Part shown: positions 1 through 6,406 of the stretch, piece after piece
Layout: each line of letters begins with the position of its first letter
How positions within the stretch are numbered: position 1 is the stretch's first letter
DNA from: CAZOSF01 sp964582415
GTDB taxonomy: Bacteria; Bacteroidota; Bacteroidia; Flavobacteriales; Flavobacteriaceae
Assembly: GCA_964582415.1 (NCBI GenBank)
Contig: CAZOSF010000074.1
Coordinates: 1 to 11,414, forward strand
Reading direction: 5' to 3'
DNA: 11,414 bases
Program-made: the position numbers and the translations under genes
Notes under the pieces: generated by a model
Database searches by the model: none
What the model was told of the DNA's origin: nothing
Seen by the model: only the letters and a program-made list of their open reading frames with translations

Positions 1-135
1 GTAGGTTCAGGCGGAGGGGGTTGTGCAGTACTTATAGCTCCTCCCGAAAGGAAAGATGCAATCATTGAAATGCTCCTTCTTGAAGGTGCAAAGGCAGCCT
101 ATACCATTAATGTTTCGGAAGGAAGCCATGACTGA
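1..135 (+). CDS. GHMP-family sugar kinase, C-terminal end (partial)
   Basis: This is the last 44 codons of a gene that enters from the left edge, read in frame 1 and ending at TGA 133-135. The visible peptide begins VGSGGGGCAVLIAPPE, which fits the third conserved motif of GHMP kinases (galacto-, homoserine-, mevalonate- and heptose/sugar-1-kinases), the glycine-rich GxGGGGC loop near the C-terminus. It then runs through EGAKAAYTINV and ends GSHD, as the closing strand of such kinases usually does. The family phosphorylates a small sugar or alcohol with ATP in the cytoplasm. The downstream nucleotidyltransferase starts inside this gene (shared ATGACTGA), so the pair is translationally coupled and the product is probably a sugar-1-phosphate. 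The substrate cannot be told from this fragment. The GHMP assignment rests on one motif plus the neighbour. Confidence 0.72.
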   Translation, partial: VGSGGGGCAVLIAPPERKDAIIEMLLLEGAKAAYTINVSEGSHD

Positions 136-970
136 TGCTACAACACATACACTCATCATATTAGCTGCAGGGGCTTCTTCCCGTATGCGGCGCTCTATGG
201 AAGAAAAAGGGGGAATACCGTCCAGTTTCAGTGGTAAAGCACTCATCCCAGTGGGTGATGAGGGACGACCCGCTATTGATTTTCTCATCGATAATGCCGT
301 CGAAGCTGGGATGGAAAATATCGTACTGGTGGTACCTGAAGCTTCCGAAGGGTTTCAGGCTCATTTTTCAAAGAAAAGTTATGGCGATCTTAAACTCCGC
401 TTCGCTATTCAAAAGATTCCACAAGGCAGAGTAAAACCGTTGGGTACCGCCGATGCCGTTTTACAATGTTTGGATCAATTTCCAGAATTGAAAAATGAAT
501 CCATTTTGGTGTGCAACGGTGACAATCTCTACTCGGTTGAAGCATTCAAAGCCCTGCTGGCATCGAAATATAATAATGCTTTGATAGGGTACGACCGAGA
601 AGGATTGGAATTTTCCATGGAGCGCATTGCTGCATTCGCTTTGCTGGAATTGGATGGGCATCAGCGCCTAGTATCTATTATAGAAAAGCCAAGACCCGAC
701 GAGGTCCAACGCTATAAAATGCCGAATGGAAAGTTATTGGTTAGCATGAATATTTGGAAGTTTGAAAGTGCAAGCCTTTACCCTTTTTTAGTAACCTGCC
801 CCATAAATCCAATCCGAAATGAAAAAGAACTTCCGGCGGCAGTACTAAACATGATTCAATTTCAAAAGAGTCCTTTGTATGTAGTGCAAAGAAAGGAACA
901 CGTTCCAGACCTTACTGCTGCTGAAGACATAGAAAAAGTCACCGCTTATCTGAGGAAAAATAAGTCATGA
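128..970 (+). CDS. Sugar-phosphate nucleotidyltransferase (NTP transferase family)
   Basis: A cytoplasmic enzyme of 280 aa, predicted to join an NTP to a sugar-1-phosphate, giving an NDP-sugar and pyrophosphate. The N-terminal nucleotide-binding signature LAAGASSRM is at residues 12-20 and GKALIPVG at 36-43. PLGTADAV (104-111) is the base- and sugar-contacting segment typical of glucose-1-phosphate uridylyl/thymidylyltransferases, CNGDN (129-133) carries the metal-binding Asp, IIEKP is at 184-188, and the C-terminal DLTAAEDIEKV (261-271) is also typical. Length fits a single-domain member without the left-handed helix extension. I chose ATG 128 because the family motif starts about 10 residues later; the in-frame ATG at 56 would run deep into the kinase gene. 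The 8-nt overlap with the kinase suggests a kinase plus nucleotidyltransferase salvage pair, comparable in logic to fused Fkp. The sugar and the NTP are unknown. The bidirectional hairpin at 973-996 ends the transcript. Confidence 0.85.
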   Translation: MTDATTHTLIILAAGASSRMRRSMEEKGGIPSSFSGKALIPVGDEGRPAIDFLIDNAVEAGMENIVLVVPEASEGFQAHFSKKSYGDLKLRFAIQKIPQGRVKPLGTADAVLQCLDQFPELKNESILVCNGDNLYSVEAFKALLASKYNNALIGYDREGLEFSMERIAAFALLELDGHQRLVSIIEKPRPDEVQRYKMPNGKLLVSMNIWKFESASLYPFLVTCPINPIRNEKELPAAVLNMIQFQKSPLYVVQRKEHVPDLTAAEDIEKVTAYLRKNKS

Positions 971-972
971 AA

Positions 973-996
973 AAAAGCCCCGAAATCGGGGCTTTT
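973..996. terminator. Bidirectional intrinsic terminator between convergent genes
   Basis: GCCCCGA (977-983) and TCGGGGC (986-992) form a perfect 7-bp stem around a two-base AA spacer; pairing A's with T's lengthens it. It is flanked by A's at 970-976 and T's at 993-996. Read on the minus strand the left tract gives about seven U's, so it should work better for aconitase, whose stop codon is 8 nt away, than for the nucleotidyltransferase, which gets only four U's. Confidence 0.9.
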
Positions 997-1000
997 CTAT

Positions 1001-2938
1001 TTAGGCATTTTGTTTCTTAATCAAGTTGAGTGCAGATCCTTCCTTAAACCAAACGATTTGCTGGTCGTTATACGAGTGATTTGCTTTGATGATTTCCTTA
1101 CTACCATCACTGTGAACAATCTCGATGCTTAATGGTGTGTCGGGTGCAAAGTTTTCAATATCCAAGAAATTGAAAGTATCATCCTCCTGAATTTTGTCGT
1201 AATCGCTTTCATTAGCAAAGGTCAAGGCCAACATACCCTGCTTTTTCAGGTTGGTTTCGTGAATCCTAGCAAAAGATTTCACCAAAACAGCGCCCACGCC
1301 TAAATGACGCGGTTGCATAGCGGCATGCTCTCTTGAAGAACCTTCCCCATAGTTATGGTCACCCACCACTAGTGTTTTGATTCCTGCCTTCTTGTATTCC
1401 CTTTGTGTATCTGGAACCCCACCGTAGTCGCCGGTAAGTTGGTTCTTCACAAAGTTGGTTTTCATATTAAAGGCATTCACTGCTCCAATCAAAGTATTGT
1501 TGGCAATATTATCCAAATGACCACGGAATCGCAACCAAGGACCTGCCATGGAAATGTGATCTGTAGTACATTTTCCATGGGCTTTGATAAGCAATTTCAT
1601 TCCTTGAAGGTCGGAAGGCTGGAGAGGTTTAAATGGAGTAAGTAGCTGCAGGCGTTCAGAGTCTGGCTTTACAATTACTTCCACATTACTTCCATCCGCT
1701 ACCGGCGCCAAATATCCGTTATCTTTTACTTCGAAGCCTTTTGGTGGCAATTCCCATCCTGTTGGCTCGTCCAATTTCACCTCTTCCCCATCTTCATTGA
1801 TAAGGGTATCGGTAAGCGGGTTGAAATCCAAACGTCCGGCGATGGCAATCGCTGCCGTCAATTCAGGGGAGGCTACGAAAGCATGTGTGTTTGGGTTTCC
1901 ATCGGCGCGCTTGGCAAAGTTACGGTTGAAGGAGTGGACAATCGAGTTTTTCGGTGCATTTTTTGGATCTTCGTAACGTGCCCATTGTCCGATACATGGT
2001 CCACAGGCGTTGGTGAATATCGTAGCGTCCAATTTTTCAAAGATTTCCAAAATTCCATCTCTTTCTGCAGTGTAGCGCACCTGTTCCGATCCAGGGTTGA
2101 TTCCGAATTCGGCTTTGGTCTTTAGCTTTTTATCCAGGGCCTGCTGTGCGATAGAAGAAGCTCTCGACAAATCTTCATAGGAAGAGTTTGTACAAGAACC
2201 GATAAGTCCCCATTCTACTTTTAGTGGCCAGCCGTTCTTTTCTGCCTTTTCTGTCATTGTACCTACAGGAGTCGCCAAATCGGGAGTGAAAGGTCCGTTT
2301 AGGTGAGGCAACAATTCGGAAAGATTAATATCGATCACCTGATCGAAATAGGCTTCAGGATTTGTATATACTTCTGGGTCGGCAGTTAGGTATTCCTTAA
2401 TCTTGTTGGCCTCATCGGCAACATCTGCTCTGTCGGTAGCGCGCAAGTAACGCTCCATAGATTCGTCATATCCGAAAGTGGAGGTCGTAGCGCCAATTTC
2501 GGCTCCCATATTACAGATGGTACCTTTACCAGTACATGACATAGAAGTAGCCCCTGGCCCAAAATATTCTACGATAGCTCCAGTTCCTCCTTTTACGGTA
2601 AGAATTTCGGCCACTTTCAAGATAACATCTTTAGGAGCAGTCCATCCAGACAACTTACCGGTTAGGCGGACTCCAATCAATTTAGGGAACTTCAATTCCC
2701 AAGCCATTCCTGCCATTACATCCACGGCGTCGGCACCTCCTACTCCAATGGCAACCATTCCCAATCCTCCGGCATTCACCGTGTGGGAATCGGTACCNNN
2801 NNNNNNNNNNNNNNNNNNNNNNNNNNNNNNNNNNNNNNNNNNNNNNNNNNNNNNNNNNNNNNNNNNNNNNNNNNNNNNNNNNNNNNNNNNNNNNNNNCGC
2901 TTATAAACCTCTTTAATCATATCAAAATCAAATGCCAT
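1001..2938 (-). CDS. acn: Aconitate hydratase (mitochondrial-type), interrupted by an assembly gap
   Basis: Aconitase interconverts citrate and isocitrate through cis-aconitate in the TCA cycle, using a [4Fe-4S] cluster. The visible sequence includes GTDSHTV just after the gap, the cluster ligands in GSCTNSSYEDLSRA and in ACGPCIGQW (C-x-x-C), and the swivel-domain active-site loop YGEGSSREHAA near the C-terminus. It ends SALNLIKKQNA. The start is ATG 2938, giving MAFDFDMIKEVYK, as expected for flavobacterial aconitases; the TTG at 2965 would extend into the promoter. Only 13 codons precede the 100-N gap (2798-2897). From memory of family members of about 755 aa, roughly 140 residues are missing, including the QDATAQ and HCDH active-site segments, whereas the gap represents about 34. 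The reading frame is open on both sides, so I see an assembly gap rather than a pseudogene. The gene has its own promoter motif upstream and the terminator at 973-996 downstream. Confidence 0.96.
   Translation of the reverse strand: MAFDFDMIKEVYKXXXXXXXXXXXXXXXXXXXXXXXXXXXXXXXXXXGTDSHTVNAGGLGMVAIGVGGADAVDVMAGMAWELKFPKLIGVRLTGKLSGWTAPKDVILKVAEILTVKGGTGAIVEYFGPGATSMSCTGKGTICNMGAEIGATTSTFGYDESMERYLRATDRADVADEANKIKEYLTADPEVYTNPEAYFDQVIDINLSELLPHLNGPFTPDLATPVGTMTEKAEKNGWPLKVEWGLIGSCTNSSYEDLSRASSIAQQALDKKLKTKAEFGINPGSEQVRYTAERDGILEIFEKLDATIFTNACGPCIGQWARYEDPKNAPKNSIVHSFNRNFAKRADGNPNTHAFVASPELTAAIAIAGRLDFNPLTDTLINEDGEEVKLDEPTGWELPPKGFEVKDNGYLAPVADGSNVEVIVKPDSERLQLLTPFKPLQPSDLQGMKLLIKAHGKCTTDHISMAGPWLRFRGHLDNIANNTLIGAVNAFNMKTNFVKNQLTGDYGGVPDTQREYKKAGIKTLVVGDHNYGEGSSREHAAMQPRHLGVGAVLVKSFARIHETNLKKQGMLALTFANESDYDKIQEDDTFNFLDIENFAPDTPLSIEIVHSDGSKEIIKANHSYNDQQIVWFKEGSALNLIKKQNA
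2798..2897. other. Assembly gap of exactly 100 N inside acn
   Basis: The run is exactly 100 N, the usual placeholder for a scaffold join of unknown length. Coding sequence resumes in frame on both sides (codon 13 of acn on the right, GGT of GTDSH on the left). The missing aconitase segment should be about 430 bp, so the gap is under-sized and all positions to its right are shifted relative to the true chromosome. Confidence 0.95.
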
Positions 2939-2962
2939 AATTTCGTCGTTTTTGAAGTGACG

Positions 2963-2970
2963 CAAAATTA
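2963..2970 (-). promoter_or_regulatory. Putative acn promoter, -7 element
   Basis: On the minus strand this reads TAATTTTG, a full match to the Bacteroidota -7 box TAnnTTTG. It lies 24 nt before the acn start codon and would give a leader of about 20 nt. No TTG lies at the preferred 17-23 nt upstream, so the -33 half is weak or absent. The same octamer occurs before the foldase operon. Confidence 0.45.
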
Positions 2971-2988
2971 CAATTTTTCAATCGTAAT

Positions 2989-3032
2989 TAAAAATAATTC
3001 AATCTTATTGATTTTTTGATGAATTATTTTTA
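2989..3032. repeat. Perfect 13-bp inverted repeat upstream of acn
   Basis: TAAAAATAATTCA (2989-3001) is the exact reverse complement of TGAATTATTTTTA (3020-3032), separated by 18 nt. It lies just upstream of the acn -7 box, within about 80 nt of the predicted transcription start, where an operator or activator site would lie. Both arms are very AT-rich, so a chance match or simple DNA-curvature element remains possible. Confidence 0.55.
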
Positions 3033-3131
3033 GCATTAATCAGTTTTACGTGCAGAATATTACGTCAAAAACAAAAAATGAGGGTGAAAATTATAAAATC
3101 ATCATTTTTTGGTAAAAACCTTCAGAATGTA

Positions 3132-3148
3132 CCTTAGGATTCCCTAGG
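3132..3148 (-). terminator. Weak hairpin after the MoxR gene
   Basis: On the minus strand CCTAGG-GAAT-CCTAAGG can form a six-pair stem with one bulged A, starting 27 nt past the MoxR stop codon. The first T-run follows only about 14 nt after it, so it is not a canonical intrinsic terminator. It could slow or protect the 3' end of the foldase operon transcript, or be meaningless. Confidence 0.2.
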
Positions 3149-3175
3149 CAAATTGATAGTAAAAATGAGCTGACT

Positions 3176-4129
3176 TTAGAACAAGTCTTTGATGATTTCC
3201 TCGATGGTGAGCCCTTCCGCTTCGGCCTTATAGTTTTTGATAAGACGATGTCTTAGCACTGGAATAGCCACCTTTTGTATATCTTCAATGTCTGGGGAAA
3301 ACTTACCCTTAAGAGCTGCATTAGCTTTCGCAGCCAATACTAAGTTTTGAGAAGCTCTAGGTCCAGCTCCCCAATCGACATATTTTTTAACCATCGCAGT
3401 GGCAGCCTCACTTTTAGGTCTGGATTTACCCACCATGGTGACGGCATATTCCACCACATTGTCGGCTACAGGAATACGGCGGATAAGTTGTTGGAACCGA
3501 ATGATTTCATCACCGCTAAATAGCGGATTTACCTCGGCGGATGCCCCAGCAGTGGTTGCTTTTACCACTTCCACTTCCTCTGAGAAACTTGGATAGTCTA
3601 AATTAATGGCAAACATAAAACGGTCGAGCTGTGCTTCAGGCAAGGGATAGGTTCCTTCTTGCTCGATTGGGTTTTGGGTTGCCAGCACAAAATAAGGTAA
3701 ATCTAATTTGTAGTGATGTCCTGCAACCGTTACTGCCCTTTCCTGCATTGCTTCCAATAAAGCAGCTTGGGTTTTAGGAGGCGTACGGTTGATCTCATCG
3801 GCCAAAATGATGTTTGCGAAAATCGGTCCCTTGATAAATTTAAATTCTCGATTGTTATCTAGAATCTCAGACCCCAGTATATCACTTGGCATTAAATCGG
3901 GGGTAAATTGAATCCGTTTAAATTGTAATCCCAATGTTTTTGCCACGGTATTCACCAGAAGTGTTTTTGCTAAACCGGGTACGCCGATTAGCAATGCATG
4001 ACCTCCAGAAAAGATGGAAAGCAATACCTCTTCCACTACCTCATCCTGGCCCACGATGACCTTTTTGATTTCGGAACGTAAAGCCTTGTATTTAGCTACA
4101 AGTTGTTCTACAGCGGCTACATCAGACAT
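3176..4129 (-). CDS. MoxR family AAA+ ATPase
   Basis: A cytoplasmic AAA+ ATPase of 317 aa, the normal MoxR length. Walker A GVPGLAKT is at residues 49-56, Walker B IILADEIN at 107-114, sensor-1 ATQNP at 150-154, LDRF at 168-171, and sensor-2 GPRAS at 256-260, followed by the C-terminal helical lid. MoxR proteins act as chaperone-like ATPases that help mature or activate partner proteins, often with von Willebrand A-domain partners. No DUF58, BatA/B or other VWA gene follows here: the next gene downstream is acn, 237 bp away with its own promoter motif. The gene sits 8 nt after the SurA-like gene, so it is probably the last gene of the foldase operon starting near 8386. ATG 4129 is supported by MSDVAAVEQL and the following VIVGQDEVV. 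The target is unknown; a link to envelope protein folding is inferred only from the operon. Confidence 0.93.
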   Translation of the reverse strand: MSDVAAVEQLVAKYKALRSEIKKVIVGQDEVVEEVLLSIFSGGHALLIGVPGLAKTLLVNTVAKTLGLQFKRIQFTPDLMPSDILGSEILDNNREFKFIKGPIFANIILADEINRTPPKTQAALLEAMQERAVTVAGHHYKLDLPYFVLATQNPIEQEGTYPLPEAQLDRFMFAINLDYPSFSEEVEVVKATTAGASAEVNPLFSGDEIIRFQQLIRRIPVADNVVEYAVTMVGKSRPKSEAATAMVKKYVDWGAGPRASQNLVLAAKANAALKGKFSPDIEDIQKVAIPVLRHRLIKNYKAEAEGLTIEEIIKDLF

Positions 4130-4137
4130 AATTCTAT

Positions 4138-5595
4138 TTATTGTTTTAGCCAGTTATTCGTAAAGTCGCAGTCGTTATAATCGTCATTCACCTTTACATA
4201 AGTTTCTTCGATCTTCTTATCCTGCCAATCTGAAATGGCTTTAATCTGCTTTTCCTTTAAGGCTAATTCCTTTATTTTCTCGTAATCTTTTATAAATTCG
4301 GCTGGGTGTTCCTTGTAGCGTTTCGTGACAGTCAATATCTTGAAAGAGCTTTTTCCTGTATAATCACGATCTACTAATACCTGGGAAAGCTCTCCCTCTT
4401 CCAGATTATAGACTTGGGCACTTAACGTTGGGTCCATTTTTGTTAAATCGAACCGTGTATCCAAGGATACCGGATTTACTAACTGGCCACCATTGTTTCG
4501 CGTTTCGATTTCATTCGAATATCGCCTTGCAGCATCATAAAAACTGATGGAACCCTTGATAATTTCAGCGCGGATCGAATCGATTTTCTGACGCGCATTA
4601 TTGATTTCATCCTGGGATACCTCGGGGAATAGAATGATATGGCGCACATCAATTTCCTGTCCGCGAATTTTATCAACTTGAAGGATGTGATATCCGAATT
4701 CGGTTTCAAATGGTTCACTTACTTCTCCTTCCAATAGGGAAAAGGCTACATCCTTAAATTCTTTAGCATAGGGGGAATTCTTTCTAATACCTTCGATCAA
4801 CCCACCTCGAGAGGCAGAACCATCCTTCGAGTATAACACCGCTTTAGTAGCAAAACTGGCCCCATTTTCAACCACATCCCGACGAAGTTCATTGAGGCGA
4901 TTGATCACCGCTTGTTTTGATTCCTCTGAAATTTCAGGCTCAATTATGATTTGTGCAACCTCCACTTCCGCACTGAATACCGGACGATCTTCTTCGGGTA
5001 TTGAGAAGAAAAACTGTCGCACTTCTTCTGGGGTTACCTCAATGTCCTCCACCACTTTTTGTTGCATCTGGTTGGCCAGATAAATGATCTTGTTGGTTTC
5101 AAACAACTCTTGTCGCAATTCTTCAATACTGTTCTTTTTATAGAACTTCGCCACCTTTTCCTCATCGCCTCCAAACTGCTCCACGATATAGGCAATCTGT
5201 TGGTCGATACGAGAGGTAATGTCTGAATCGGATACGGGAATACTATCTATTTTGGCGTGATGGGCATAGAGCTTATCTTCCATCAATTTACCGAGCAATT
5301 GGCAACGGGTTACCCCTTCAATGGAAATCCCTTGTTGCTGCAATTCCAAGTAACTTTTATCGATATCGGAATCTAACACAACAAATTCACCAACCACAGC
5401 GGAAACTCCTTCTGCTTTAAATCGGGTAAATGGCTTCACGGTATCCTTGACCTTTATCACCTTTTCCTCCTTGATCACGTTGGTGCTGTCGATAACAATT
5501 TCCTGGGCTTGGGCTCCCAAAGCTAGGAACAGTAAAAATATAAGAAGACTATTCTTGTTTTGTATAAATTTCAAAAGACTTGTTTTTGTGTGCAT
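4138..5595 (-). CDS. SurA-like periplasmic peptidylprolyl isomerase/chaperone
   Basis: An exported protein of 485 aa. The basic N-terminus and hydrophobic stretch SLLIFLLFLALGAQAQ (16-31) look like a Sec signal peptide cleaved near AQA. A SurA N-terminal-type helical chaperone region follows at about 64-190, then two parvulin (PpiC/rotamase) domains at about 210-310 and 316-425, and a charged C-terminal helix. The order matches SurA, which escorts unfolded outer-membrane proteins through the periplasm. The first domain keeps FGYHIL (300-305) but has Q215 where the first conserved His usually lies (VAQIII); the second keeps that His (H319, VRHIIL) but has K419 in place of the final one (SSFKIL). 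Either or both may therefore be weak isomerases. ATG 5595 gives a 47-nt overlap with the upstream lipoprotein gene; an in-frame TTG at 5574 would give a shorter, typical signal peptide (MKFIQNK...) and a smaller overlap. Confidence 0.88.
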   Translation of the reverse strand: MHTKTSLLKFIQNKNSLLIFLLFLALGAQAQEIVIDSTNVIKEEKVIKVKDTVKPFTRFKAEGVSAVVGEFVVLDSDIDKSYLELQQQGISIEGVTRCQLLGKLMEDKLYAHHAKIDSIPVSDSDITSRIDQQIAYIVEQFGGDEEKVAKFYKKNSIEELRQELFETNKIIYLANQMQQKVVEDIEVTPEEVRQFFFSIPEEDRPVFSAEVEVAQIIIEPEISEESKQAVINRLNELRRDVVENGASFATKAVLYSKDGSASRGGLIEGIRKNSPYAKEFKDVAFSLLEGEVSEPFETEFGYHILQVDKIRGQEIDVRHIILFPEVSQDEINNARQKIDSIRAEIIKGSISFYDAARRYSNEIETRNNGGQLVNPVSLDTRFDLTKMDPTLSAQVYNLEEGELSQVLVDRDYTGKSSFKILTVTKRYKEHPAEFIKDYEKIKELALKEKQIKAISDWQDKKIEETYVKVNDDYNDCDFTNNWLKQ

Positions 5596-6406
5596 CTTTA
5601 GTAATGTCCTTTTCTAATTTCTTCGTCAGTTCCTGTTTTCTCTTGTTTAAAATGATTTGGCGGATGGTTGGTTCCACATAGGAAAGTGGTGCTACATCAT
5701 TTCTCTCCAGAACATTTTCAATTTTCAGTAAATATATGCCTAATGAGTCTTGTAGACGGGCAAAATTAGGTTTTTTTAACATTTGTGGATCTTGGCTCTG
5801 AAGAATGGGTAAATTCTTTAATAGAACGTCCTTACGTACCCATGTCGAGTCGTTAAGGTTAAATGAAATGAACTTAAGACTTAGTTCGTTCAGCGCTTCT
5901 TGATCTTCCAAATCGAACTGCTTGAATTTCTCCTCAAGTGACCTGAGTTCGGTAAAATTTTCACCTACATGGATATATCGAAGTTTTAGTAGATCATCGT
6001 TAAGTGTAAAATTTTCCTTGTTCCGCTCATAATAGGTAACGAGCTCGGCCTTGGAAATGGTAGAATCCAACTGACTCGCAACGATACTGCTTTTATAGGC
6101 TTCCGTGTAGAGGTCTATTCGATACTGCTCCACCAAGTTATCGAATTGTCGTAATTGCGATTCAGGTAAATTGATTTTCGCCTGGTCGATGAGCAATTGC
6201 TGGGTCGCCCATCTATTGATAAAATTAGAAACGACCAAGGCACTATCTTCCGGTGAAGTAACCTGGGAAAGCACTTGGGTTAAATCCTCTTCGTATAAAA
6301 AATTGTCATTGACACGGGCTATAGGAATCCTGGTCTCTTCCTTTTTGAGGTATTCGCATGAAGCGAACAAAAGTACTCCTAATACAATGAAAATTGTTTT
6401 ATACAT
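5549..6406 (-). CDS. Lipoprotein with SurA/PpiC-like chaperone fold, parvulin domain degenerate
   Basis: A predicted lipoprotein of 285 aa. MYKTIFIVLGVLLFASC is a type II signal sequence with lipobox FASC and lipidated Cys17. Residues about 27-130 resemble the SurA N-terminal region (IARVNDNFLYEEDL, then helices rich in Gln, Leu and Tyr). Residues about 138-230 align by eye with a parvulin domain: LRYIHV corresponds to the usual V.HILV strand and LGIYLLKI (222-229) to FGYHILKV. Both catalytic-site histidines appear replaced by Tyr (Y144, Y225), and the GG(x)G loop is not recognisable. The C-terminal basic helix IILNKRKQELTKKLEKD resembles the SurA tail. It is probably a membrane-anchored holdase or scaffold rather than an isomerase. 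Its ATG directly follows the TAG of the 650-aa gene (TAGATG), and its 3' end overlaps the SurA-like gene, so all three are likely coupled in translation. Confidence 0.78.
   Translation of the reverse strand: MYKTIFIVLGVLLFASCEYLKKEETRIPIARVNDNFLYEEDLTQVLSQVTSPEDSALVVSNFINRWATQQLLIDQAKINLPESQLRQFDNLVEQYRIDLYTEAYKSSIVASQLDSTISKAELVTYYERNKENFTLNDDLLKLRYIHVGENFTELRSLEEKFKQFDLEDQEALNELSLKFISFNLNDSTWVRKDVLLKNLPILQSQDPQMLKKPNFARLQDSLGIYLLKIENVLERNDVAPLSYVEPTIRQIILNKRKQELTKKLEKDITKDAHKNKSFEIYTKQE

Noticed and set aside
56..127. In-frame upstream start (ATG 56) for the nucleotidyltransferase
   Set aside because: It adds 24 residues unlike the family N-terminus and overlaps the kinase gene by 80 nt; the LAAGASSRM motif starts normally after ATG 128.
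2478..2906. Long plus-strand open frame opposite acn
   Set aside because: It runs across the N gap antisense to a strongly conserved enzyme, and its translation has no recognisable motif.
2939..2965. Nine-codon extension of acn to a TTG start
   Set aside because: The extension covers the leader and overlaps the predicted -7 box; known aconitases of this type start at MAFD.
3046..3065. Direct repeat TTACGT, two copies 14 nt apart, in the acn upstream region
   Set aside because: Six bases repeated twice in AT-rich DNA is easily chance; recorded only as a possible half-site.
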